From contig CM059566.1 of assembly GCA_030386875.1 (NCBI GenBank), positions 37,360,068 through 37,424,067 on the forward strand: a stretch of DNA of 64,000 nt. Reading direction: 5' to 3'. Shown here in pieces: positions 1 through 10,778 of the stretch. The notes below the pieces were generated by a model. That model made no database searches and was not told the origin of the DNA. It saw only the letters and a program-made list of their open reading frames with translations. The stretch's first letter is position 1; each line of letters opens with the position of its first letter. Source of the stretch: Morinoia aosen (taxonomy: Eukaryota; Arthropoda; Malacostraca; Amphipoda; Talitridae). Both the position numbers and the translations under genes were made by a program.

Positions 1-779
1 ATTTTGTACGTCAAGTTTGATATGTCAAAGAACTAAAATATCAAAGTGAGACATTTGGTAATAATTCATTAAGCAATAATCTACGCCTATTTCCAAACAG
101 AAAAATCTATACCTTATGTCCCAAACAGTCTACCAACTGCTCAAATGTTGAGTCCTCGCTTTGAAAAGCTGTTCCTCATTTTAAAGATCGATATCTTTTT
201 ACGCAACAAACAGAAATTGTAAATACACAACTACTTTATAACGAAGAAGAAGAACGTGTTCTCATATTTCTGCAAAAAGAAGGCGTATGTTAGCGCTATT
301 GCCAGTTCCAAAGTACTTCCGAAAAAAATTGTTATCCCGGATATAATCGTAGAAATTTATAAAGTAAATCTCACTATTTTGGCATAAATAATAAATTTGC
401 GACGGGTCATGACAGAATTGCTGCTGAAAGTAAAGAATTTAGAATTTTCATCACCTATTTCACTGAAACGTTTATTGAAGCAATTTACGGTCAAACCTCG
501 TTTAAATTCTACGGTAAAAACACTTTATGTAATGGCCTGCATTAGAAATTCAGCTGTAGAAACTGTTTGAATTGTAAAATTGTGCATTTTATGACAAAAA
601 CTGCTCCCAATTACTAGTTTTCTCATGACAATGCGCGAGAATAATCAATTAGCTTCCAGCGGATAACAGAGTTTTAAGGCATGAACTAGAAATGTGTTAG
701 AGACTCATGATTTTCAGACGCTTTGCCTTAAATTCTACGGAAGATTATGCTGCTCATTTCCAGTATTTGCAGGCGTGGT
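1..779. other. AT-rich DNA without recognised features
   Basis: No open frame, repeat or motif here stands out. The stretch is AT-rich with stop codons in every frame and looks intergenic or intronic. Confidence 0.6.
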
Positions 780-965
780 GAGGCGTGAAAGATGGCCATG
801 TTTGGCAAGGAGCTGCCAAGCTTCTTCATTGTTTGTCCCCATTTTTTAGAATTACACAGCATTTTCTCTGCCGCGAAGTTGTCAACACAGGACTACATCT
901 GTCACGGGAATTCACGCGCGCTCGGATGTCGCACGTGGAGGCCGTTTTCTACCACGGATTTCATT
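780..965 (+). repeat. Interspersed repeat A, copy 1
   Basis: This block matches the reverse complement of about 12,885-13,066 over its whole length. Shared landmarks in the same order are CATGTTTGGCAAGGAGC, TAGAATT.CACAGCATTTT, AAGTTGTCAACA..GGAC.ACATC and a TCGCACG.GGA block near the end. Identity looks moderate, roughly three quarters by eye, so the two copies are old. Two short overlapping open frames cross it but neither resembles a known protein. It is more GC-rich than its flanks. I see no target-site duplication or terminal repeats, so its class is unknown; a transposon fragment is the likeliest explanation. Confidence 0.7.
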
Positions 966-2070
966 TTACGATGATGAAAATAAGGTTACTTTCTAGGAGC
1001 GTTATTTTAAGATTTCTTACTCAACACCGAAATGGTTTCAAGAAACGTGTGCTGATCTTCTCTCTACTTATTAATGGTGAAAATAAAGTGAAGCAATTGT
1101 TTAATTTATTTACAGTTCTAAGTATTTTCTCAACAAATAACCCGTAAGTTTGTTATTAATAATGGCATTCGATTGTAGAATTAATTTTTGTGAGTCATTA
1201 GTTCAGGGCAATTTGTTATAGTAGCTCGATGTTCAAATCGTTCAAAATAGTTCATTCATTTAGGTCTGTTTTTGAGGCCATATTTGAATTAATGTCATCG
1301 TGCACTTTAAAACACCACTTGTTCTGAATTATTTCTGATTAAAGGATTCATGAGGAATATGCAATTCTTCACTTATTTATAAGTCAACTGAAGTTTCAAA
1401 TTGCCTGCGCTCAAAGCATGCTGCGTCAGAATTCTACATTTTAGCCAGCCAAGATGCAAATTTTGACTGCAGTGAAGTTTGAAGTTGAGTCCAGTGCAAA
1501 ACCAAGTTTGATAAAATCAAAACTTGCCTCAAGACCCAACGTTAATGAGAGCAACTTAATGAGTTAATGAGAGCAACTCAAGTCAAATCAGTCATCACCT
1601 CTTCCCCTTGTATGTTACGAGACTGAATAGATGGTGTAATCCATCTGCGTCTGGCAGTCATGCATATTTTTGGCTCATGTTGCTGCTTAAAGAAAGAAAA
1701 CACAATTCATTTCATTTTTTTTAAAAGTAGCAGAAAATTTTTTCCGTTTAGTATCGTGACTGCTACTGCTGGCATGAAAAAAACCGACAAGAAATTGAGA
1801 ACCGTTGCTTAAACTAAAACAAGCATGTAATTTCCAGACGCTCTTAGATTCTTATCATACATTTTCTTTCAACTGAAACAAAAAAATTGTTAATAATTTC
1901 TTCACTCGAGCTCCAAAGGGTGCAGTGTGTAGGTGGAGTGTTGTTGGAGCTTTAACAAAAAAATATGCTGACTAAAAGTAACAAACTTTAACCATATACA
2001 TATGTGAACAATAAATAGAACGAAAGCGGTGCAACAGAAGAGTGTAGAAATAGAATCTCTATGAGAAGAA
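966..2070. other. Noncoding stretch with a small direct repeat
   Basis: Nothing gene-like was seen. A perfect 16-bp direct repeat, GTTAATGAGAGCAACT, occurs at 1541-1556 and again at 1563-1578 (22-bp spacing). The rest is ordinary AT-rich DNA with A and T runs. Confidence 0.5.
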
Positions 2071-2201
2071 ACATTTTATGATCTTAAATAACGAAACAAA
2101 GCAGAGTTTACAAAAACATTTTTTGATCCTAAATAACGAAACAAAGCAGAGTTTACAAAAACATTTTTTGATCTTAAATAACAAAGCAAAGCAGAGTTTA
2201 C
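2071..2201 (+). repeat. 45-bp tandem repeat, about 3 copies
   Basis: Units begin at 2071, 2116 and 2161, each opening with ACATTTT and containing GATC.TAAATAAC followed by AAAGCAGAGTTTAC. Copies differ at only a few positions, so the array is young compared with the other tandem repeats in the window. The last unit is slightly short. It is too short and too stop-rich to be coding. Confidence 0.9.
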
Positions 2202-3401
2202 CGGAGGGGAAATAAATTTTGTATCTTGTGTCGATTGCGCTTTAGAGGAAGCCTACCTTATTGGAAAGGGTGAATTAAATCCATTAAAAAAGTAGATTGA
2301 ATTTCATTCTTGCAAACTTGTTTCTATTTTAGGAACATCAAAGAGAAATTTGTTGACATGTTCCTACAATTCCTGGTCATGTGCAATAGAGCTCTGTTAC
2401 CTGGAGCAAATGTGATATTAGAGTTACAGAAATTCTTCCAGATATGAGGTTGAAGCTTGTACATACAGGGTGGAAAGGAAAGATATTTCATATTTAAACT
2501 GTACGCGTTCAATGTCCATTTTGTGAATTTATATATATGTATTACATATTATTGCATTTCCCGCAATTCACAGTAAAATTAGCATTTTATTTAATTCCAA
2601 AACCATAATGTAGCTTTCAATAGCTTTTCCTAATTCTTTCTGATGTTGAAAAGAACAGTTTTCCCGTTTTTATACTGATCAGTTAGATTAAGGATATATA
2701 TGACGTTTATCAAAAATTTCACGTTCGCCAACCAACGTTACATTGGCTTCTTTTTGATTTGAATTAGATGTAATTTTTTTGGGTTGTGTTGATAATATAA
2801 AATGCTCTAGGGTTAAATCTTACTCGGACAAATAAAGGTATCAATGCAATCTACGGAGCATATACGAATAATGATGACTTATAGTATTTCAATGCAAAGC
2901 ATCTTAAAAAGTTTTTAGACCAAATTTGGTTATGATGGTCGTTCAGTCCGAGAAAAAGATGCTTGCGTTTGAGGATGACCAGGTATGGGAGTTACCAGTG
3001 GTTATTTGCTCTAGTTAAGTAAGTTCGAGTGCGCAAGACTTGATTTTCATTTGATGTTCAGAATGTGATTGCAAAATAAGCTTGAGGAAACTCAAGATAG
3101 ATTGTTTCAAATGAATATACAAATACAAAAGATTTTCTATATTTGAGAAAACTTAATCAAAACATCGTAAATTTTACGGAACTCTGCGAGAAGTGCACCG
3201 TTTAATTTTACACCTAAGTAATTTTCTTCGCCAATGAAAATTTACAGCCTGCAACGGTTCCTTGCAGTTTATAAACAATATTCAGTCTCAATTTCCCACA
3301 CATATGCTCAACTGAAGGGTTTTTGAAATTTTCGGACATCAACGATATCTTCCCAATCCCACGAACGAACATTACAGACTTCTCTTATTGTTCGCATGCC
3401 C
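2202..3401. other. Noncoding stretch
   Basis: No supported gene. The segment CATACAGGGTGGAAAG near 2462 resembles the ACAGGGTG words often seen at the ends of insect repeats, but no second copy or terminal partner is visible, so it is not called as an element. Confidence 0.45.
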
Positions 3402-3590
3402 CACTCGCAGATACACTAAAGGACCTCGACGGAGACAAAAACGCTTTCAAAAGAAACGCGTTGGATGTTCTGGGGTAGTCCTGCCTGGCGGAGGCAGCTG
3501 AGGAATCTTGCTATTGTTTTCAGCTCTCTGGAGGAGAGACTTTTGATACCACAAGAGACTTGCCAATTGCACAGACTTCCTTCATAACTA
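3402..3590 (+). repeat. Interspersed repeat B, copy 1 (possibly from a coding sequence)
   Basis: This block matches the reverse complement of about 8645-8825. Shared words include ACCTCGAC, GACAAAAAC, GCAGCTGAGGAATCTTGC and TTTTGATAC, in the same order and spacing. Translated in one frame, the two copies share DLD-DKN, AAEESC and FDT-R--PI, and the frame stays in register between the blocks. That suggests both descend from a protein-coding repeat rather than a noncoding one. The frame is interrupted in both copies, so each is a relic. I do not recognise the protein, and no terminal repeats or target duplications are visible. Confidence 0.65.
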
Positions 3591-4935
3591 GATTAGGAGT
3601 AAATTTATCAAGGTTCGTATCAATATGTTACGTAGTGTTGAAGCTACACTGTTAATAGTTTACTCTTAACTTTTGAAAAATGGGTATAAATCCATTTTAC
3701 ATTGGGTAAGTTCTGATTTAGCCAGCACGTTGCATTTGCTTTCACATAGTTTAAAAAAATTCAGATTCAGTATCATTAAAAAAATTTTCAGCTCTCAATT
3801 TTGTGAAATTTTGACATCGTCAGAACAAAACAGCCTGCGTAATTATGTGTTCTTAGAAGTAAAGGGCAGAAATAATTTTCAGCGAATTTTTCCCATCATG
3901 GAACAACTCACAAATATCTAAATATTCATTAAAATAACATCTTTTTTTCATTTAGAGCTGTACTGGATAAGAACTTCTAATATATACCACACACCAGATA
4001 TGCATTGAGCGAAAAAAATGACACCTAAAATAATACCTCCCAGAAAAACACATCACACCGCAAATACTCGTATTCCATGACAAGAAATAATTACATTAGA
4101 GTGAACCCATTAATGAAAATCTTTATCTGAAAAACGAAGAAAATATAAGAAAGGCTGTTTTGTCAATTTGTATTTCTTTTAGCAAAAGTTGTTGATGGAA
4201 AATAAAAGACATGCGTTTACCGAGTACTGCTAAGAATGACTTACTGCTTAATCGATACCTTAAATTTGAAAGTTAAGAACTGTATGAACTCTGCCATACC
4301 ATGATGAATGTGATTGGACTCATTTTATATCGAATCAAAATTGTGAAAACTGACTTGAGAAGTTCATCGTTCAAATGTATCAATACTCAAGAGTTCAAAT
4401 AATTTTTAAAATCATGGTTTTGAGTAGGAATGAAAAGAAATTTTTGCTCCTGTAAAATTTATATAAGCTAAAATGTTGTGTTTTGAAATGTTTTCATAAT
4501 GTTAGCGTCAGAATACGCGCGTTGAAATATTGATATAATCATTTTTACAGTAACTCACGTCAATTATAAATCGGAAAAGCTTCTATTGGTGAAAAACAAT
4601 TCCAAAGCGAGAATTTCAATTTCTATAAGTGAAATATTCTTGTTCCTCCTCAGGTTCGGGGAAAATTATTCTAAATTGCTAATGTTAGTTATTTAGTTGA
4701 ATGAGACCACTAAATTTGAATGAAAAAAATTAAACAGATATATGTTTCAGTTATAAACTGGAAATATCATAAACGTTATTGAAACAAGGATCTGCATCGA
4801 CGTTTACACTCTTTCTAAAGTAGGAAAACTAGAATCATACTCAAGTTCAAGCATTTGACAAACGGCAGATTGGCGAAATTGATTCGGTAATTAGTAATCA
4901 ACTTAAAAATCAAATGCACTAAAGAAATTAAACAT
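3591..4935. other. AT-rich DNA without recognised features
   Basis: Both strands were scanned. Short open frames do not resemble proteins, and no repeated units were noticed. Confidence 0.5.
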
Positions 4936-5330
4936 ATAAGTCTTTCGGTAGAAGTCATTGCAAATAAAATCCTTGAGAAAGAAGTTCTTGTAACAGAAGT
5001 CCTAGACTCAGAAGCCGTTGTGAAAAAAATTCATCTAAACTGAGTCTTTTCATCTGAATTCTTTGTAAATTGAGTATTTTTGCTAAGGAATTCATCATCT
5101 TCACAGACGAAGTCTTTCAATAGAAACGTGTTGTTAATGAAGCACTTGTTGAGGAAATTCTTGTAATGGATATCCTTGAAAAGGAATTGATTGAACTTCA
5201 GTTAAAGTAGATGCAGAGAAAGTTATTGTAGAAGAAGTACTTGTAAGGAATGAACTTATGAAGGAAGCCCTGGAAATAAAACTCCCAAAAATGTAGCTCA
5301 GAACGGCAGTTCTCGTAGAAAAGTCTGAAG
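4936..5330 (+). repeat. Highly diverged 15-bp tandem repeat
   Basis: A 15-bp unit close to GAAGTYCTTGTAAAN recurs with strict phase from 4951 (starts at 4951, 4966, 4981, 4996, 5011, 5026, 5041, 5056, 5071, 5086). It continues less regularly to about 5330, giving about 24 units in total. The phase persists although individual units keep only about half of the consensus. Fifteen bases is five codons; one frame gives a degenerate EVLVT-like repeat, now crossed by several stops. It may be an old minisatellite or the remains of a repeat-containing coding sequence. Confidence 0.7.
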
Positions 5331-8300
5331 ATTTGAAATAAGAAATTAAACATTGTCAAAATATGCATCTCAAAGATAAGGATTGCCTTATAGAGGTCAG
5401 ATCACATTCAGCCTCTCCTTCACACTCATTATTATATACATATTTTTAAATATCATTGTCTGATGACCATTTCATCAACTGTTGTTCACTTCAATTTGAG
5501 AGAAAAATTTAAAACCAATCTATTGAATCATATTTCATACAACAACTCTTTTCTTTTCCTTTTTTTCTTTTTCACTAAATATTTTCATAATATAATCAAA
5601 GTATGTTTTGTTGCTCTTATTGCGAGAAATCAGTTTGCTAAAATAATGTGTTTCACTTAACGCTAAGCGCTCTTCTCCTAGCAGCCATAACTTGACTCCC
5701 TGCAGAGAATTTGATTTTTTTTCAAGAAATCATACGAAACTTGAACGCTCGCAACATCCCGTACGCTGAGGAGAAAACAATACAATGCCAGTTAATTGAA
5801 TCATTTGGCTCGCACACGTAAGTAATACTGACAACCCCTATCAAGATTTACAAAAATGAAATTATGCTATTGCTGACGTAAACTTTAAATAATGAATCAA
5901 AACATTCGGAACATGACAATTTTGCTAGTTCTGTGGGTTCAGTGAAGGGAAAATCAGAACAGAATTTTGATAGGATCGTGCTAGTGAAAAATAAAATACG
6001 GCAATTTAGGCCGAGTTAAACGAGTATGCTCTAAAAAATAACACTATAATTTCAAAGCTAGCAGCGTCTTCGTACAAGGTTTTCACTGTACGAAGTTCTT
6101 ACTTTATGAGTAAAGGTTGGACCTAAGAATTACATCTAAAAATTGTTAAATATTATTGGTGAACTTGTTTGACACCGTGCAGTTGTACTTCGAGCGGCAT
6201 TTATTTAGCGTGTTCGCTGAAGCAAAGCACTTTCAAAAGTTAGAGTTCCCAAGGAAAATATAAAAACTCCTCCTCTTACTGTGAATGCTTTTTATGCTAA
6301 GGTACGTATACAAACTCAGATTCTTAAATTCAAAACCTTCAGTTTAATTATATGATCTTAATCACCATCGATTGATACGTTTTTGAAGAAAATGAACGGC
6401 GTTCATTTTTGCTTCAAGTGTTAGAGCTTTTCTTACGTATATGCCTATGGTGTTTTTAACTTCAATATGATCTAGTTTCTTGGACAGATTCATATACACT
6501 TATGGTGACTGATTTTCGACAAAAAATAGAGCAGAACCTTCATTCTCGGCAAATTCGCATGGAGTTCAGAATAGCAGCTCTGAAATCATGGAATCTTAAC
6601 CGCACTCGCGAATAAGGCCCAGTGCTGCCATGCATCGCCTCCGTAATAGGTTTTCTCTGGCATTGTCACAGCCTGTCTCGTTCATAAAAGCCGCGTTTAA
6701 GGACGGCAGAGGCTCCTATTTTCTTGTCAGCAGCTCGTGTCGACAAGCGAGACGCTCCAAAGTTTTGTGATGGGATGCGCATATGATGGAGGACTCACAA
6801 ACTCTCCTCTGCGAAACAATCAGTAGCAGATTCTGCAGTCTGCAACATCGCGCGACACTGTATGGATTTACTATACCAACTCTATACTATGGTTGAAATA
6901 AAAACTTACTACGAAAGGAGTTTAAATCCACTGTAAAAATTGTAATTGTGGATTTAATGGTTCGAAAAATTTGTGAAGTAGCATATTCTGTTAAGAATTA
7001 AAGTTTGTCGTTATTTTTAGTCTAAAATGGTGCTTACCATGTTTGAAAGAAATTTGGTACTTTCCTACAACACACATATAACAATAAGCACACACATATT
7101 ACAATTAGTTTACCATAAGTATTAAGTATGTAACTGTACTTAAATATTCCAAGAATACGCTTGTACTCGAATTGCTTCTAATTTTCAGAACACCTATGCC
7201 AGAGTGAGAAATTCGAAAACCAAAACCGCTCGCAGATCAGACCGTAATACCTCAATAGCTCTTTTTACGATATGTTCAGCTGAGCGAACCAAAAAAGGCA
7301 AATGATGCAGAACTGCCCTCAGAGGAGCGATGATCGCTCTCAGTAGAAACAAGGCTGGCTGCAAGCTGTAGAACCGCGAAGATTTTCGACAACATAATGC
7401 CAGTGTCAGAAAAAAAGCACGGGGCGCAGCAGACCATAGCTCAAGAATTTACCTTCAGTACAAATGAAGCCTTCTGCAATCCAAAGACAGTACATGACTT
7501 TTTTGTGTGTCTGGTTTATGTAACAAAAAAACGCTACAAAGGCCAAATGTTTTTCTCCAACATTAGCAGTGCTCGCGTGATGAAAGGGTAATTTAAAATA
7601 TTTTTGAATTTATGGGATTAACATCTTAGGAATATTTTAACTGAATTGTTCTGCTGGAAACATTATGGAAAGTTTTCAAGAAGGGGCAATTTTAACCAAC
7701 ACTTTCTTAAATATTCAAAAGTTAATGTTGATGTAATATGTACATTCAAAATCAATTTTATGTGAGTAAAGATTTTCTTCACTTTTTACTCTGAGCTGTG
7801 ATTTAAAATTATACGAGATCTCAGGAGTCGATATACTCGAACGATGCATCTATCAAATCGTTTTTTGCACATTGCACTCCCCGTATTATGGGTAAAGTAT
7901 TCAATCTTATTCCCCTTGACACGGCAAGGTCATGCCGTCTATGATATTCCTGTCTAAGGCATCGATGTATCGATGAAGCACACAGGTGAAACTGAGCCAT
8001 TGAGGCCAACAGTGAAGGTGCTTAGCTGCTCCCAGTGAACGCGCATTTCTCGTTTCCCCTCAACAGCTTTTACGTAAATGAATGAAAATTAATTAACAAA
8101 ACTTTAATCTTTCCCATACATTTTTCAGAAGAGGATTTTTATCCATAGTTTAACTTTGACGCAATTAATTCTGGCGTTGAGAAATGTTTGTGATGTAAGG
8201 TGCTTCTGTGAGATGTTATTTTAAGTTCAATTCTTTTTCACTCAATTTTCATCGGGGATGTAATGCGTTTATAAAATATTTATTCTGCACGAGTTAAAAT

Positions 8301-8644
8301 TTAAGATGAAGTTATCTCAACAATGTCTTAGATATTTGTGCGTTGTTTAGAAACGTGGAGAGGTCGTTTAAATTGGTTTATGCCTAAGAACACATGTGTG
8401 ATCAAACTCTTTGGTTCCTGGAAGATGATGAAACTTTGAAAACACAAACAAAAGAACACATTAAGCCCCATTTTTCGTGGGAGATAAGTTGGAACTCTTT
8501 AATCTATAGTCGGAGCAGAAGTATTACGTCAGCTAAATTTGAAGTTATATATTTTCAAAGCGTTGTGAATACGCTATTGAGAGTTTTACTTCACCTTCAC
8601 GTTTTATACCGAAATGAAGCTTGGTTAATTTACACTTGCCTATA
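5331..8644. other. Noncoding stretch with GC-richer islands
   Basis: No gene can be supported. Segments near 6600-6860 and 7200-7390 are visibly more GC-rich than the surroundings. The first carries CATAAAAGCC at about 6684, which resembles a TATA element, but there is no convincing downstream coding exon. A minus-strand open frame at 7821-8009 is short and unrecognised. Confidence 0.4.
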
Positions 8645-8825
8645 GCAATGCAAGGAGTCTTCATGATTGGCGATTCTCTTGGAGTATCAAAAGGCTCCAC
8701 CCAAGAACGCAGTAAACAATGGCAAGATTCCTCAGCTGCTTTTGACGGCAGGAACTTCAAGGCATTCGACGTTTTTCATTCGAAAAAGTTTTTGTCACTG
8801 TCGAGGTCTTCCAGTGCGTCTGCTG
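8645..8825 (-). repeat. Interspersed repeat B, copy 2 (inverted)
   Basis: This is the minus-strand partner of 3402-3590, about 5.1 kb away in opposite orientation. The reverse complement carries GCAGCTGAGGAATCTTGCC, ACCTCGACAGTGACAAAAAC and CTTTTGATACTCC at matching spacing. Its best frame reads AAEESCHC and EPFDTPRESPIMKT at positions equivalent to copy 1. An open frame of 71 codons (8545-8760) covers part of it and runs beyond the repeat into unrelated sequence, so it should not be read as a gene. Confidence 0.65.
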
Positions 8826-9837
8826 CTTTGAGCTCGTGAACAAAAAGAAATGACTGTAACGATCATTGAGCAATTGAGAGGATATCTTTGATGTCTGAGA
8901 ACTACGAAATCCGTGTTATTGAGCATGCATCTGAAAAATTTACACTCAATATGCCTTGATATTTCTGCGTTAGTATTCAGGTTATTAATTTTTTATTGAC
9001 ATAGAAATTAACTCAGTAGTAAAACCGATTGTTGCATTGCGCAGAAAGTTCAGGAACAATTTTGCGACGGGTTTCAAAGCAGTAATCTCACAATCATACG
9101 ATCTTCAGCGTTCGTTTTCGTTTGAAACAGTGTCTCTCAAGTTTCTTTGCTCTGAATTTGCATCTACAGAATGAATTTCATATGAAAGGCGAGTCCAGAA
9201 CACTAGAACTCATAAACTGGAACATATCACTCCTGGAGTTTCCTGTAACTGCTCATCTTCTACCGTGAACAACTTCCTTCCAAATAGGAACACTTTCATG
9301 CCGTATAATTTTTCATCATGTTTTCCAAGATGAATCGCCTTAAAATATCATTACTAATCTCAATTATCTTCATACATTTTATAAATTGCATTTTTTATTA
9401 ATCAATAAAAAATATCAAAATATAAAAAAATCAATATTATATCAATGTCAATTTTTTTTGACAATATATATAACATTGTCTATATACCTATACAATAGCG
9501 TCTAATTCAAAACGAAAGCAATTGAATTTCAAATTGCTTTCACTTTTTTGGCAAATATACGAAGGCAAAGATTTTATTGTTCAAAATAGATACTACTGTT
9601 CAAATGAGTGCACATTAGATTGAAAAGACATATTTTTCAATACCATAAATACGAGTGATAAGCTATTGAAAGCTGCAGAATTTTTTACGAATGAAAAAAA
9701 GGGAAAGTTATACACTGAAATGTATACAGTGGGATAATATGCGATAAGAAAGATCCATGCACAGTTTGAAAAATATAATTGATCAAATTGAAAAATTTCT
9801 CCAATTTTTTTTGTCATGCTGAAGTGGCTAGCACTAG
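8826..9837. other. AT-rich noncoding stretch with small palindromes
   Basis: The segment 9360-9500 is extremely AT-rich and includes TGTCAATTTTTTTTGACA, an inverted repeat around a T run. A minus-strand open frame at 9593-9856 begins inside the neighbouring family relic, in a different frame, and then enters unrelated DNA. No gene is supported. Confidence 0.5.
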
Positions 9838-10778
9838 TCAGCCAACATTGCTGCACTCCATCGACCTTGATACCGTGACTTCATCACCGAGATGTGGTGA
9901 TTGCGTTCGCCGTGTTCGTCACTGACTAAATAAACTACGGTGTTAGGGGGAAAAGTCAAGATGTGAGTCGAGGAGATGAACTTTGACGGACATGCTGGCA
10001 CCCAACAGTTTCTGCGCTCTAATATAGTTCTTCACAACATTAACATGGTCAGAAGATTTATAATTTTCAAGGAAATTGGTTACAACTGATTTGAATGCCA
10101 TTACTTCAGTATCATCCCGAAAGTCTTGGAAGTCTGCGTCAGCAATTCCCCTACTTATTTGTGGACCAATCAACTTACTATATTTCACTATCGTATGACT
10201 CAACTCTGGAAACTTGGTGAAAAGGTACCGAAAAGCACCTGAGTAGTTTTCTAATGACCTCACAAAATTCTTTATGAGTCGCAGCTTGATATGAAGCGGT
10301 AGCACGGGAACTTTATCTCTGTCGATCGACGGTACACAGAGGATGTTTTTATTTCCTGGCTGTATTCGGTTCCTAATTGGCTAACTGTATCCAATTCCTA
10401 ATTGGCTAACTCTTTTCTATGTAGCGTTACTTTACATTTCTACAGTTCCACTCGCAGATGAAACAGCAGTACTTGCTTTACACTGTCTGTATTCCCATGA
10501 GAATGGTGATAACTTTTAAATCACCGTAGGTACACTATTTACACTCGTGAGAGTGTATTTTTCACCAACAATCGGCACAGTTTCAGATGTGTCTTTCAGG
10601 TGTATAGAATATCCAACGGGGCTAATGCATATTTTAATAATTCTACTTTTAAACTTATTTTAAATAAATCGATGAACAACCGCCGTGCTTCAAAGTTGTG
10701 CTCCACCCCTTGACTTGGCAATAGACCTTCAATGTCCGAACAATAGCAAATAGCATAACCCATTGTGAAGAATTTCAC
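9838..10778 (-). pseudogene. Broken copy of a multicopy arthropod protein family (LPLHIKL...DSHLDF)
   Basis: Three minus-strand segments in the expected order match a protein family that I recall from many arthropod genomes as multicopy, uncharacterised and probably mobile-element derived. The upstream piece (about 10,596-10,778) carries YCSDIEGLL and RRLFIDLFKISLK. The central piece (about 9943-10,345) carries DRDKVPVLPLHIKLRLIKNF, KFPELS, GPQIS and the signature MSVKVHLLDSHLDF. The downstream piece (about 9838-9926) carries SDEHGER, ISVMKSRYQGRW and MLAD. The copy is clearly broken, and part of the region expected between the first two pieces is not recognisable. A 25-bp tandem duplication (10,360-10,409) sits in that zone. 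The function of the family is unknown to me, and its identification rests on memory, not a search. Confidence 0.75.
10360..10409 (+). repeat. 25-bp tandem duplication
   Basis: Two copies of a 25-bp unit start at 10,360 and 10,385, each ending with TCCTAATTGGCTAA. It lies between recognisable parts of the broken LPLHIKL-family copy and probably arose after that copy lost function. Confidence 0.8.

Noticed and set aside
2455-2480. Terminal repeat of a transposon (ACAGGGTG word)
   Set aside because: No second end, duplication or additional copy was seen in the window.
9593-9856. Separate 87-codon minus-strand gene
   Set aside because: Its beginning is a shifted frame over the downstream end of the LPLHIKL-family relic, and the rest is AT-rich noncoding DNA.
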